A stretch of 64,000 nt of DNA, from the NCBI GenBank assembly GCA_949825065.1, contig OX463859.1, positions 26,863,847 to 26,927,846 of the forward strand. Reading direction: 5' to 3'. The notes beneath the pieces were generated by a model, which was given only the letters and a program-made list of their open reading frames with translations, was not told where the DNA came from and ran no database searches. Below are positions 52,460 to 63,560 of the stretch, one piece after another (position 1 is the stretch's first letter; each line of letters opens with the position of its first letter). The stretch comes from Odontocerum albicorne (Eukaryota; Arthropoda; Insecta; Trichoptera; Odontoceridae). The position numbers and the translations under genes are program-made.

Positions 52460-52655
52460 AAAAATTGGAGCGTGGCCGGGAGCTATTATTGTCTTCGGCC
52501 TCAGAAAACGAGCATTTGGGTTAAAAACTTTTGGAGTAAGCACGGAACGTTGACACTAAAGCTCGAAGTTTGCTAGTATTGCTACCAAACGAACTCTTAT
52601 CAGGCTGGCATCATTTTTCTTTTGTTACCATCGGGAATCGAAACCGAAGTTCTTA
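52460..52655 (-). mobile_element. SINE-3, candidate
   Basis: GAGCGTGGCCGGGAGCTATT, GTCTTCGGCC, CGAACTCTTATCAGGCTGG and ACCATCGGGAATCGAAACC recur in the same order at 53035-53290 and partly at 62745. Reversed, GGTTTCGATTCCCG has the form of a tRNA B box. Family status is inferred from these three loci only. Confidence 0.5.
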
Positions 52656-52675
52656 CGTGAAAGTTAATAATATTA

Positions 52676-52812
52676 CGACAAGGCTACGGAAGTTGTCTTG
52701 GAAGAGATCGGATACTTATCTTTCATCCCAGGGGTTGCGTATTCGAGTCCCGCTGGAGCCCAGATTAAAACAAAATCTATTAAGGTTTTCCAACTTAAGG
52801 CCTCTTTAAAGA
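52676..52812 (+). mobile_element. SINE-1, tail missing
   Basis: CAGGGGTTGCGTATTCGAGT, CCCGCTGGAGCCCAGATT and CCAACTTAAGGCCTCTTT follow SINE-1. The A-box region is diverged. It follows a SINE-3 candidate by about 20 bases. Confidence 0.68.
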
Positions 52813-53034
52813 GGTAAGAAAAAAAATGTAAGCTTTCTAATTCATTGAAAAAGATTGTTACATGATAATAAACAATTGTAAGTATTTACTTCAGTACGAT
52901 ATTTGTGAAAATCAATTACAACTAAAAAGTAAATATGTAATATGTATGTTCATACTTTGTAATTAAATAACCTCCTACCTATTCATTGGAATTATGGTAC
53001 CTATCAATAAAGTCAGCTTAGTGGCTTGTACAAA

Positions 53035-53316
53035 TTAAAAGCGTGGCTGAGCAACTTTATTGTTTTCGACTACAATAATCCAGTTTTAAGAATCCCTGAA
53101 GTAAATACGTAGTTCGCGGATCGTCATTGCACGTGTTGGTAACACTACCACTAGAAGAAAGAACACTTGCACACTTAATAAACGCGTATGGGTATTTTTA
53201 CCCGACGAACTCTTTTACTAATTGGAACCCTTTTTATTTTATTTTGGAAACAATGGGAATCGAACCCTAAACCCCAAAGTCAAACGTTTTACTTACTAGG
53301 CGTTGTAGGTCGTCAT
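53035..53316 (-). mobile_element. SINE-3, candidate second copy
   Basis: AGCGTGGCTGAGCAACTTTA, TGTTTTCGAC, GACGAACTCTTTTACTAATT, GGAAACAATGGGAATCGAAC and GGTCGTC match the copy at 52460 and end with a SINE-1-like reversed head. Confidence 0.5.
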
Positions 53317-54860
53317 ATTCTATCTGTCATTTCGACTTGTGACAGTTTGAATTAAAGGTGCGATATCATATCTGATCAATTGACATTTTTCCAGGTAATA
53401 TATTTCACTCTTTACGTATTCGTAATACGATCGATAAGGGATGAATTTCAGCTCGTGATGGTAAAGGTGACGAGGGGAGGTGAGCAGGTGGGAAAGGTAC
53501 CCCGTCAGGTAGTGATCAGGGTGATTCAGAAACGCAAAGGCTGTTCCGGAAGCTTTTAGCGAAATGCCCAACTGCTAGTGGACTTAACACTGGGTAGAGA
53601 TATAAAACCTTTTTGATTTCAGTTTAAAAAATCTGTCTCTATCAAGTCTATTATGTTGAATTAATGAAAATCACAGAAGGTTGTAGCCGGGACCTTAACT
53701 CCAAAAAGAATCAACCAGAATTAAACCAATGAGATGGTCATGTTTTTAATAATGAGATATTGTATAGATTACAAAAGATTTATTAGGTCCATACAGTTAA
53801 GGCCAGGGACTGGAGACAATATGTCTACCGTATTCACTAGTAACGTGACCCGTTACTAGTGATGTGACACGTCATCAATGATGTGATACATGACAAATAA
53901 TTATTGTACGAGTACATTTCTCTGCAATGATTCATTTTTAAGTTGAGGTAACGAAAAGTTGAAGGGGAATGAATATTGCTCTATGAAGTTAAGACATGGA
54001 CCCTTATTTTCACATCCCTGTAGTTTGTCATTATTGGCACATTACTAACATAAAATTTTTATTGTAGGTACTATTATTTTCACACTAAAGTCAAATTGAT
54101 ATGGTGAAATGTGGGCAGCTGACCAGGAACGGTCCCGTGACGCGTGATCATTTTGAAACATGTGCTTACCTATACTTTCGTATTATTTTAAATGTTCTGT
54201 TGATCCCTATGTTAACTAGGTGTTGTCGAATGGTTTTTAACAGTTTTTTTTTAAATTTAAGCACAAAACTCTTTTTTTAAATAATTAAGTATAGTACATT
54301 GTACCGGCGATGAAACATAAAAATAGTATAATGAAATAAAATTGATTAAGGATCGAGATTTATGGAATGTTGGTGGGACAGGTTGAGACGGTACAGATTA
54401 AGTCGATACATCACGCAATAGCCTTACTGGAATAGTTAGAGAAAACCAATCCTAACTTAATTCTATTCTATCCCATGTTTTTCCCTTTTGCCATGTCTAT
54501 GCAACTATATAGAAATGCATATTCTATTTAAAATATATTTTAATATTATCTCTTTCAGTATTTGATTTATTTGATCATGCCAGGTGTTTCTAAGTCTCCC
54601 AAGCTTGTTGGTACCTTATACAGAACTTAAAAAATATATTTTTTTCAATCATTCATTATATTTTATTTCTTACTCAGACACACGTTGTTTATCAATACAT
54701 TCATGTTACATGGCACGCTTTTCTAGATTTTTTCCAAAATTCTTGTCCTTTCTAAACTACTCCTTCAGATTCTTATTATTTTACGTGCCCAAACCTTTGC
54801 AATGTTTCTTCTTCGTGTGCACTGCATTTTCTTTAAAACCGCATTATTTCCAAATGTCAT
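53317..54860. other. long unassigned stretch
   Basis: A minus-strand frame at 53320-53571 and a plus-strand frame at 54584-54913 resemble no family. No element ends seen. Confidence 0.45.
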
Positions 54861-55018
54861 CATTCCTAATTTGGGCATACAATATTCCTAATTTGCGCAT
54901 ACAATGCTCTTAATTTTGGTATAAAATGTTCCTAATTTGGACATAAATATTCCAAATTTGGGAATATAATATTTCTAATTTGGGCATACAATGTTCCTAA
55001 TTTGGGCATATTCTCCGT
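54861..55018. repeat. ~22-bp tandem array, about seven units
   Basis: The unit is TTCCTAATTTGGGCATACAA with TA; the spacing varies by one to three bases. Confidence 0.88.
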
Positions 55019-55019
55019 C

Positions 55020-55262
55020 TTTGGCATGCTCTTAATTTCTAGTCAGTAAAATAACGCGCTCAATTCGGGATTTTTCTCCACCATCTTTTCCTTTTCTTTT
55101 GGTTGATGATATCTCACTTTTACTTCAATATGTTTATGTCCATAAATTTCATAAATATGAGGAACCTATTGAATATTTTTATGACCATGTAATTCGTTTT
55201 CTTTAATTTTATCTGGTTGGTTGGACGAGATTGTCGCCTGATAATACACCCACCAGATTGTA
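55020..55262 (+). mobile_element. LINE-A 3' end, plus-strand copy
   Basis: TAATTTCTAGTCAGTAAAAT, CGGGATTTTTCTCCACCATC, TTGATGATATCTCACTTTTA and CATAAATTTCATAAATATGA parallel the reverse complement of 56870-56985. The tail is CTGGTTGGTTGGACGAGATTG, TCGCCTGATAATACACCC, a decayed form of the hairpin tail. Confidence 0.7.
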
Positions 55263-55867
55263 TTAACAATGGAGTATAAAATACATACATAAACAAATTG
55301 TTTTCGTACAAATTTTACTGAATGTTTGAATTAGATGTCAACTATAAAAAATTATCTAAAATATCAATGAATCGACAAACTTTAACTTGGACGTGATAAG
55401 TGGCTAGTGAGAGGGTTGATTCAAGTAAAAGATTTTAAGTTGAAAACACTCATTAAAAAAATTGTATGGTAGTTTTTAGTCTGTTTTGTCAAAATTCAAA
55501 ATGTTATTTTAATTCCTCTCTTTACGCTGGTTTGAATCTGAGGAATTATTTGTGTGTCCATTTAGTAGTTTCGATAGCCCGACTAATTACCAGGACTTTT
55601 ATAAAAAGCTTCGACTGCAGCAAAACTATCTTTTGAGGCTGCTAAAATGGTATCATTTACTTATAACTTATAATTTCTTTTATATTATGGGTTGAAAACC
55701 TCTAGCATCTTTGCGGCTGGGCTCATCTTCGTATTAAAGGGGGTGTATCTCAACTAGGAGGATGGTTTGAGATGAGTTCAGACCTTTTGGTGACATCTCT
55801 CTCAAATGTTTTTTTTTTCGATTGCTTTAGCATACATGTATAATTTTAGGGTCTAAATTTATATATT
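55263..55867. other. nothing identified
   Basis: AT-rich spacer before the mariner-type element. Confidence 0.45.
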
Positions 55868-56400
55868 ACAGGATGTCCTAAAATGTAGATTATAAATTTA
55901 GTATTAATTAATATATATCAAAGGTTAAAGCTTTAAATTAAAGAAGAGAAACATAGATTTATTTTTGTTATCGCAATTGGTCATATTATTGAAGGCATTT
56001 TTGGTTCATGCCTTGCTGATAACGAATAATAAAAAAAAAATGTTTTGGTATTTTGGCGCATTATTTTTCAATGTCTTTTCTCAATTCATGAACTGTTACC
56101 AGTTTTGTGTATAAACTTTATTATTGATGATTCTGCATAAAAAGGTCCTTTGGCGTAAGGTGTGGGAAGCGCGGGGGTATTCAATTCTACTCGTACCTCT
56201 ACGTCCAATCCATATATTCAACAAATTTCCATAAAAATAGGCCTTCGAGTTTATAACGCTATCACAATTATAGTTGGATGGTGCACCATCTTGCTGGAAA
56301 TAAAAGGCATACTCATTCCTACACTCCTCACGAATGAGAGGTTCGACATATTCCTGCAGTAAGTTCAAGTAAACGGCACAGTGTAAAAGAGTGGATCTAT
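55868..56400 (-). pseudogene. mariner-type (DDE) transposase C-terminal relic
   Basis: The minus-strand frame starts MNLLQEYVEPLIREECRNEY, then AFYFQQDGAPSNYNCDSVI, which contains the second catalytic Asp in the QQDGAP block. NIWIGRRGTSRIEYPRASHT follows, and FLCRIINNKVYTQNW near the stop. The family pattern here is WIGRRGPIEWPxRSPDLTPxDFFLWG; the DLTPxDFF third catalytic position is lost through a frameshift at ASHT. The decayed C-terminus and the 3' end (ACAGGATGTCCTAAAATG at 55869) lie to the left. The 5' end is truncated. Confidence 0.82.
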
Positions 56401-56764
56401 TTGTTCAAGTCACTTTTACGTTACTTTCAATCAACCTGTTATTTACTCTTCTTGTTTTACATACGAAAATGGAGCCAGGGAAAAATAATTTTATTTATTT
56501 AACACTTAATTGTTAACGTGTTCCTCGCGGGAAGCACAAACGCCTGTGATCTGATCTGTAGCATTCATTTGTGTATTTTACGTAATGTTTAGTTTATCTC
56601 CTTTATTTATTGAGTCTCCTTAAGAGTAATGACTATTATTTATTATCAGAAAATTACTTGAATGTCATGTTTACTTGGTGGTGTAATCAAATATCAGTGG
56701 TTCTAAACAAAATACGCGTTTAAACTTTGATTTTATTTTGATTTTTAACGCGGTGTGCAGGTTA
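56401..56764. other. nothing identified
   Basis: AT-rich spacer. Confidence 0.4.
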
Positions 56765-57425
56765 ATAGCATCTGGCGGGTTTATTGCCAGGAGGTAATCT
56801 CTTCCAATAAACCAGACAAAACCAAATGAAACAAGTTTCATGCTAGTAAAAAAATTTCAAAATATTATTCATATTTATGAAATTTATGGACATAATATAA
56901 ATATATAAAATAAAAAGTGTGATATTATCAATCAAAGAAAAATAAAAGGATGGCGGAGAAGAATGAAAAATCAGGAATGAAACACGTTATATTACGTTAC
57001 GCCTGATCATCCAAAGCCGAAGAGGTATTGGCTGGAAGCAAATATCCTGGCTTCGCAATATACGTGATTGGACTGGCATAAGAGGCGTTGCAGATCTTTT
57101 TCGGGCTACCAGGGACAAAGATATCTAACATACTTTCAAGTGATGTTCAACGTTGGAGGGACCTGACATGACACTGGGAAGAAGAAGATATTACTGACAA
57201 GAAATTAAGAGTTTTTTTCAGTCGCTTTTTTAAAGCATGCCAAGGACAGAGCGAGTCTAACATTGGTTTGTAACTGATTCTAGAGTCTCACGTCATGAAC
57301 AATAAAGTACGATGCAGAAAAAGAAGAGCGGTGAACTGTGAATGCCAATAAACAATCTCTGTCTGAGGGCAGCGCAAGTTCATGGTCGGAAAGACGTTGA
57401 AAATTTTCGACGATACAAGAGAAAA
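56765..57425 (-). mobile_element. LINE-A 3' end, interrupted
   Basis: Tail on plus: CATCTGGCGGGTTTATTGCC, AGGAGGTAATCTCTTCC. The UTR and RT C-terminus follow (GTCGCTTTTTTAAAGCATGC, AACTGATTCTAGAGTCTCAC, GAGGGCAGCGCAAGTTCATG). A LINE-E tail is inserted at 56996-57187 with duplicated ATATTAC. Confidence 0.72.
56996..57187 (+). mobile_element. LINE-E 3' tail inserted in LINE-A, with target duplication
   Basis: CTGATCATCCAAAGCCGAAG, AGGTATTGGCTGGAAGC, then GATTGGACTGGCATAAGAGG, GGACCTGACATGACACTGGG, AAGAAG follow the 42.53-42.72-kb copy. The 7-bp ATATTAC stands at 56989-56995 and 57188-57194, on either side, as expected for target-primed insertion. Only the last 190 bp were copied. Confidence 0.85.
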
Positions 57426-57718
57426 TAAAGAAGATAGTAAAAATAAATATAACAGTTCTGAGATAAAATAAATTACAGAGCGATCAAACGGCTCGTAAAC
57501 CATGTTGTAGCGTATATCTGACAGTGCTAGCGATAGTACCTAATGAATCGACTTGCGAAATAAAACGTACGTGGTAAATGTACCTTTACGAATCGGCCAT
57601 TAGTGAGAGATTTCTACAAATATAATTACAAGATGTAATGAGCGAAAATAACAACAAAAAGCTTTATTTGTATTTGGAAACGGGCTAGACCGAGAAAAGG
57701 CTGGAAGAATATATATAA

Positions 57719-58300
57719 CTAGTTGCGACCCGTGAAATATTCACGGAAGTAAAACAAATTCTACATTTTGAAATACCGAATGGAGCAAGATCAGCTTAAA
57801 ATGTTTAGGGTTCATTAATGTTTAAAAGTTTAAAATAAAAAAAGGTACATCTTGATTGATGAATTATTTAATTCTCAAAAATCTCTTTATACACGATGTT
57901 TTGTGTATACATATAAACATTACTGTTGTTCGATTTAAATCGTTGATAAAGTTTTCCTTGAAGACTTGTTTCAGATATATTGACTTTAATGTTTTCGCGT
58001 TTCCGACATCGTGGAAAAACCACATGTAATTGTCTGCATTCAAAAAAGAGCATAAGATAAATAAACACAAGTAATTATAAGATTTAATAACATATAATAG
58101 GAAATAAATAAATTATTTAATGAATTACAATACAAAATAAATTGGCATCGCCCCCTTTTACACCGGTTCAAAAATCACGGACTCACCGAGATTCAAATTT
58201 CGAAGTATTCCTCTCTCGCTCTCTTGTATTCAAAAATCAATTCTCGTATTATTTCTTTGACGACAACCGTTGTACGGGCTTTGGCCTATTTATATTATGA
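57719..58300 (-). mobile_element. Helitron copy C, nonautonomous with helicase tail
   Basis: Minus strand from 58300: TCATAATATAAATAGGCC after A, ending with CCGTGAATATTTCACGG (perfect hairpin), GTCGCAACTAG and T. It is 582 bp against 570 bp for copy B, in opposite orientation, with the same internal order. The TATAAATA just inside the 5' end is a possible promoter for the tail frame. Confidence 0.9.
57868..58068 (-). pseudogene. Helitron replicase-helicase C-terminal tail
   Basis: One continuous minus-strand frame, MFIYLMLFFECRQLHVVFPR, CRKRENIKVNISETSLQGKL, YQRFKSNNSNVYMYTQNIVY, KEIFEN. It spans the motif VI region (usually QLYVALSRVR) to the end of the Pif1-type helicase of Helitrons. The motif is degraded here (LHVVFPRCR; the key Ser is Pro). 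Copy B keeps LYVAFSRFR but is frameshifted just after. The replicase domain and helicase motifs I-V are missing, so no activity is possible. Confidence 0.82.
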
Positions 58301-58319
58301 TATAATATAATAATGGGAA

Positions 58320-58440
58320 AGAAAATGAAAAAAATAATCAAAAGAGGTGAATTAATAGTGTGGAAATGCGTGCATGGAGAAAAATACACGGAAAGACAAT
58401 TTATGATAGAATATGGAATTAAGTGATTATATATTAATTA
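58320..58440 (+). mobile_element. LINE-D fragment
   Basis: VEMRAWRKIHGEKYTERQFM-like coding, then TATGGAATTAAGTGATTA, resembles ALRIIDGVTTMFDRIQN at 6930-6990. It is short and frame-broken. Confidence 0.5.
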
Positions 58441-58594
58441 TATCCAAATGCTGTCGTTAAAAAATAACTAAAAAGACTTTATTTGTTTATTAATATCTGT
58501 TAAATGGTCATAAATTTTATTAAATTAAATATTTAAATTTGATGACACGACCGCAGACAATGCGTACTTAAAGGGAGCATATACAAAATATTAG

Positions 58595-58843
58595 CATTGT
58601 AATTTGTTTTATCAAACACTGTTTATTCCACTTATTGTAACGGTATAACCCTACTGGTTTCAAGACTTTCACCTCATCATCAGGGGAGCACAATCAAGGA
58701 GTCTTGTTTGTGCTCCCTGATGATAAGGTATAAGCCTTGAAAACGGTAGGGTTATACCGTTATAAAAAGTGTAATAAACAGTGTTTGATAAAACAAACAA
58801 AAATGTCTTTAAACCTCCACAATGTTAATGCTTTAACTATAGA
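58595..58843. mobile_element. PLE terminal-repeat foldback
   Basis: Arms centred near 58702; right arm GCTCCCTGATGATAAGG, TATAAGCCTTGAAAACGG, TAGGGTTATACCGTTAT and the distal TTTAAACCTCCACAATG. The core has several changes. Confidence 0.83.
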
Positions 58844-58883
58844 TAATATATAAGCACTCCTGATAGTAGAAAAAAATACTCAG

Positions 58884-59301
58884 AGAAAAATCCAGCGCAT
58901 ACTTGTTAAATTGGTATATAATACTACCACTAAAATCCAGCACATACTTTTTAAATTGGTAAATAATACTACCACTAAAATCCAGCACTTGTTAAATTGG
59001 TATATAATACTACCACTAAAATCCAGCACATACTTGTTAAATTGGTATATAATATTACCTCTAAAATCCAGCACATACTTGTTAAATTGGTATATAATAT
59101 TACCTCTAAAATCCAGCACATACTTGTTAAATTGGTATATAATATTACCTCTAAAATCCAGCACATACTTGTTAAATTGGTATATAATATTACCTCTAAA
59201 ATCCAGCACATACTTGTTAAATTGGTATATAATATTACCTCTAAAATCCAGCACATACTTGTTAAATTGGTATATAATATTACCTCTAAAATCCAGCTTA
59301 T
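58884..59301. repeat. 45-bp minisatellite, about nine units, open in several frames
   Basis: The unit AAAATCCAGCACATACTTGT, TAAATTGGTATATAATATTA, CCTCT repeats with the first units slightly diverged (one is shortened near 58987) and the last six identical or nearly so. Forty-five is divisible by three, so two frames on each strand remain open. It begins about 40 bp beyond a PLE foldback. Confidence 0.94.
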
Positions 59302-59955
59302 ATAAAATTTTGTTAGTATTTCTATTATACATTCTTTGATTATATATACATAAAACTATCTCAAAGTGTTAATCTTCATCTTAATCAACACATTAGCCTT
59401 AATTTCACATTCATCCTCTATCACATAAATTCATATGCTAACATGCGTTGTCACCCCATGTTTTCTTCGCATTGCTGATAGTTATTAATTATCATATATC
59501 AGGCAATCCACGCTTTGAAAACATGTCTCTCCCATAATCAGCTAAATCGTGCAAGAGAAAGACACAACCAGTACCTACTGTGACAATTACAATCAGAACG
59601 CAATACCTCAAATTGACATGGCATCACCAAGCACTTGTAACAGTTGCCACAGATATTTGTTGAGGTTATCAGTCTGGTGGAAGCACTAGCTTAATGAGTA
59701 TGACACCCGATTGGTACTTAAAAACTAGAAGAGCCTAAAAATACTACCGCGTGATACCAACCGTAGTTTTCAATCAATAAAGCAAGTTATACACACATAA
59801 GTTACAAAATTCTGGAATGCAAAATTATTCTTGGATGTCAAATTTTAAACCAAAATCCCACTTTTATTTAGTACCGAATTTAAAGAACAAAAATACAATT
59901 CTTATTCAATTTATTTTTGTATTACAGATTTACTTTTGCCCTATATACTCGTACA
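59302..59955. other. nothing identified
   Basis: AT-rich spacer. Confidence 0.4.
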
Positions 59956-60015
59956 ATCCATCTGGCGGGCTTTTCGTCATGTAGAAATATCTTCCAAACA
60001 CCCAAAAATTGGCTG
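59956..60015 (-). mobile_element. LINE-A tail scrap
   Basis: CCATCTGGCGGGCTTTTCGT followed by TAGAAATATCTTCCAAAC is a diverged LINE-A tail on the minus strand. Confidence 0.45.
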
Positions 60016-60109
60016 TGTCAATATAATTTTATAATATTTATGTACGTTTTTCTGTAAACAACACAACTGGACGAGATTTTAGCCATATGGCAACATGGTT
60101 TATTTTAGA

Positions 60110-60270
60110 CATTTTCGTCAATACAAGACGAAAAATGACCTGTTCTTCCAGTCCGGGAGTAAAAGGTTCTATAAATTCTAGATAGTACCCGATTGTTTTA
60201 AAAAAAGGTTCTCGTGTGATTTTCAACCACGGTATATGTTACATCTTCCGGGTAGCTGGAAGGAATTTTT
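60110..60270 (+). mobile_element. SINE-1, strongly diverged
   Basis: CCGATTGTTTTAAAAAAAGG, TTCTCGTGTGATTTTCAACC, TGTTACATCTTCCGGGTAGC and TGGAAGG follow the SINE-1 body and start of the tail. The head is barely recognisable. Confidence 0.5.
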
Positions 60271-60999
60271 TTATGCTCCTGGTCAACCAAAATGTACTAC
60301 AATAAAATTATTTTCTATATTTTTTCCAAAGAAATGCTTGTTTAATTTTTAAAAATGTATATAACATCAAGGGACCGAATTTTAAAATCAGAGGACTTTG
60401 AATTAATGAACTGGAAGATTCCATAAGGGGCATAAAATAAATGATTTGTAAAATAATGATCAATCCGTTGGGAAAAAATAAGATGAGTGGGAGATGTAAC
60501 GGACAGAACAGAATTACGAAGGTCCAAAGCCTAAAGGGCCGTGAAAGATCGAAGTAGACCGTTACATTAATAGGGCAGGTCAAAGAAGATCCCTTGGGAC
60601 CAGAGAGGGAACTTTTATCCATTACTTCTTAACCTTTTTAGCTTTGCGACCCACGAAAAAAAAGTAAGACTTCGTGACCCTTAGCAAAAACTCTATATCT
60701 TGTTGATCTAACATATGTGCAAGTGGACACACAAATGCTGTACGAAAAACCAGTAACTAATTTATCAAAGGTTTTGATTTTTTTTTATAGAACTCAATTT
60801 TAAAATACAGAACATTAAATTTCTTTATTATTCCGCTTAGTCTCTGCTATACGTGTTTCGAACTCCAATTCTGAGGTTTTCTTCAGGCGGTAAGATTCAT
60901 AGTGAAAATAATGCTTCAGGTGGAATGAATCTGGAATGATCCGGAATGAGTGAAATAACAAAGTAATTAAGTGTAAAATATTTGAACTATTTCTTTATT
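60271..60999. other. unassigned stretch
   Basis: A minus-strand frame at 60308-60622 (104 codons, hydrophobic) resembles no family I can name. Near 60860 there is TCTGAGGTTTTCTTCAGGCGG, a palindrome-like block of the kind seen in PLE ends, but not the same sequence as the PLE here. Confidence 0.4.
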
Positions 61000-61430
61000 T
61001 ATTTATTTTTTTCAAAACAGGCTTAGCCCAATTACTTTGAAAAATACAAGACATTAAAAAAGAAGAAAAATTACATCGAAAAAAAAAATTAAAAAGTTAT
61101 ATAAAATAATGCATATGCATACATACGAGTATATACACACAGACATATGATACACATATATTCAAAGTCACTTAAGTATGTTGATGAGTGCTTTCTAACA
61201 CACTCAATCTAAGAAGAAAATTTACTTTGGCTTTTGGTAATGTGATATGAAATATGTCAATATCCGAAGCAGTCCCGTTCAGAAGAGTTAAGGCCCTTCC
61301 AACAGGCATAGCGGCTGGAAGACAAGTTCTTGCATATGTTATTGAGAACAGTTCTTGCCGGCGCATTCTACTTGCCAGCGCATTCTATTGTTAGGAACAT
61401 TTAACGCTTATCTTTGTTGTAATGCTGGAC
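61000..61430 (-). mobile_element. LINE-B (R1-like) 3' coding end
   Basis: The minus-strand frame 61172-61366 contains YARTCLPAAMPVGRALTLLN, GTASDIDIFHITLPKAKVNF, LLRLSVLESTHQH, closely parallel to the plus-strand LINE-B relic at 35540-35690. The 3' region near 61010-61060 (TTTTCAAAACAGGCTTAGCC, CAATTACTTTG on plus) matches 35735-35790. It is 5'-truncated. Confidence 0.72.
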
Positions 61431-62184
61431 AGCTCACAACTCCTCGAACGAGTGTAACAACGTATACCAGGAGACGCAGAGAAACTAGTAACTAGGTTGC
61501 TAGAAGTTATGCACCTATTATTTCTAAGTTTGATTATGTTTACATTTCTTACACTAGTTTCTACATACTTTCACTAGCTGTATATTAGAATAGATATACA
61601 AAGGTAACCATTTGAGAAAATAATGTTGAACAATAGTTGTGAATAGTGATTTTTTGAAGCGAATGTTTTTGTTTCTCAGAAAGTTATTATTTTTGGCTAT
61701 ATTTTACCTAGACTCACCCCTGAAGGTCAAGACCCACAGATTGAGAAACAATATAACAAACGAAATAAGTTTAGAGACCACCGAGGGATACTCAGAATAT
61801 TTCTTATCATCCAGCCATCGTTTGAACTGAAAATGTACTAACCTAATATTGTTACAAATTAAACATTATTTGGGTGTTAGAACCATTAAGAATAAGTTTC
61901 GGAGATATTTGTCTCGTGGGCATAGATTTCTAAGAATGTTGAAGGATAATTTGTATTATTTGGGTATATTGGACAATTGGTTGAGTCCTTTGTATGCTGA
62001 AAGTATCAGTATCTCAGTACCCATCGAGATTTATCAAACATTTCGATCTTACCACCCACGCTGTTAAGGAGACAATTACCAGGTGACTCAGCAGTATCCA
62101 CATATCTGAGGCATCTGCAGGAGAGAGTGCGCATCTAGAATTGGACTGTTTTTCACAGAAGATCACATGATTGACGTGGAGGAA
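61431..62184. other. nothing identified
   Basis: Small frames at 61639-61830 and 61849-62067 resemble no family. Confidence 0.4.
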
Positions 62185-62250
62185 CAGTTCAAGATAAACG
62201 TTGGAGGGGCGAAGGGATCCTCAATAACAATGCCCAGCAATGACGATGGG
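62185..62250 (+). mobile_element. SINE-2 3' end fragment
   Basis: ACGTTGGAGGGGCGAAGGGA, TCCTCAATAACAATGCCCAG, CAATGACGATGG follows the SINE-2 end at 50795-50846. Confidence 0.55.
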
Positions 62251-62440
62251 GGACAAAATAAATAAGTTCACATTCATTGCAATCTACATTGGAAGATCAA
62301 AATCTTCTTTATTTTTCATGAACACGAGGCCACTTTATGACAAAGAGGAAACTGCACAAAGGTATTCCTCCGGTGGGGAATCATCCGAGTGTGAAATCAA
62401 TAGTAACAAAGACATTAAAAGTCCAATATGACGGGTTAAG
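62246..62440. repeat. dispersed repeat related to 25085-25369
   Basis: GGGGGACAAAATAAATAAG, GAAGATCAAAATCTTCTTTA, GAGGAAACTGCACAAAGG and GTCCAATATGACGGGTTAAGG align in order with the repeat beside the assembly gap. The 62-bp unit is present only once here, so its tandem expansion is specific to the 25.2-kb locus. Confidence 0.65.
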
Positions 62441-62744
62441 GAAAATGGAGTTCTAAAAGCTAAGCAAGTATCCAGTACTTTCATGGAAAACTTCTAATGT
62501 AACAAAAATATCATTTGACGCCACTAGATTGGAGTAGCTAATCGGTTCAAAGATGTACCAAAGAAGGGAGAGCCCATCGGACGTTATTAATATGACCAGA
62601 TGGCTGCAAAAAGAACAAGGCAAAAGCTTAAAGTTTACCATTAAAGTTCTCTTGGCCAGCTAGAAATTGGGTAGTCCAATAGCTTGGATATACACACCGG
62701 GAGCCGAGGTGCACCCTTTGATGCAAAATTTCAAATTTCTAGAT
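62441..62744. other. nothing identified
   Basis: Unassigned sequence. Confidence 0.35.
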
Positions 62745-62832
62745 ATTATTGTTGACAAACTCGCCTTTTCGCTAGGCTGTGATCCCTTTTTTTGGGTACC
62801 ACCGGAAATTGATTCCGAAATACCCGGGATGT
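62745..62832 (-). mobile_element. SINE-3 head, candidate
   Basis: GACAAACTCGCCTTTTCGCT, AGGCTGTGATCCC, GGTACCACCGGAAATTGATTCC parallels 52590-52645. Confidence 0.4.
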
Positions 62833-63244
62833 AGTCGTCATTTCTTTAATACTAAAAAAGCATAGGAACACCTTTCATTAAGATTTAAGAATACCCGTAG
62901 AAGAAACATCTTGTATTTTTAGCCTAGATATTCGGCATTGGGAGGAGTAAATCAGTGACTGAAACTTGAGAAGTATTGTTTGAGAAAAGCAGCTTGCTTA
63001 CAACTTCGTTTGGTTAGCTAATCATAAAAGAAAACGACTACAAAGAAATCCGTTGGACGCGGTATGCCCATGCCCATGTTTGCAGTGGGTGTGGGTGTAG
63101 ATGCTGGTCATAGATTGGACTACACGCCACAATCAGAGATGTATCGGAGCTGCTGCAACATTTCAGCCCCTCTTAAAGGCTAGAGGAATCCATTATCCTA
63201 ATTTGATCGGTTTATATATATGCAAATGATTACCAGCTACAAGC
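62833..63244. other. nothing identified
   Basis: Unassigned sequence. Confidence 0.35.
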
Positions 63245-63560
63245 TGAGTATTATCGAAATGGATAAGGGAAGTGAACAGGTCTGTGTTTGTGATGACTTT
63301 AATCTAAAGTAAAAATAGCTTAATTTAATTTCCCGTTGTTTTAAGTAAATGCGATATATGGGTGAATAATTAAAGATTGGAACAAATTGAGAAATTCTGC
63401 TGTTTGGGTAGTATTTTGTCAGATGGTGGAAGAGTCATTGAGGAGAGATATTGAACGGTGTGTAGCCATAGGGAATGTTAGGACTGTATTTGATAAGTTG
63501 CATAGTTCACATCCCTGATATTAAATTCCTGACATATCATGTTTTATGTAACACGTGGTC
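63245..63560 (+). mobile_element. LINE-D central fragment
   Basis: GAGAAATTCTGCTGTTTGGG, TAGTATTTTGTCAGATGGTGG and CCTGACATATCATG match 6675-6830 of the larger LINE-D relic (GGAATTCTGCTGCTTGAG, TAGTACTTTCTCAAATTATAG). It covers the region after the catalytic box and before LYGSETW. Confidence 0.55.

Noticed and set aside
58880..59339. Overlapping frames of 93-150 codons as genes
   Set aside because: All are translations of the 45-bp array in different frames; no start context or unique sequence.
60308..60622. 104-codon hydrophobic minus-strand protein
   Set aside because: No family resemblance that I can defend. Composition follows the AT-rich DNA; possibly LINE-derived but unproven.
60860..60900. 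Another PLE-type terminal motif (TTCTGAGGTTTTCTTCAGG)
   Set aside because: The block is short and does not match the PLE repeat of this window; it could be chance.
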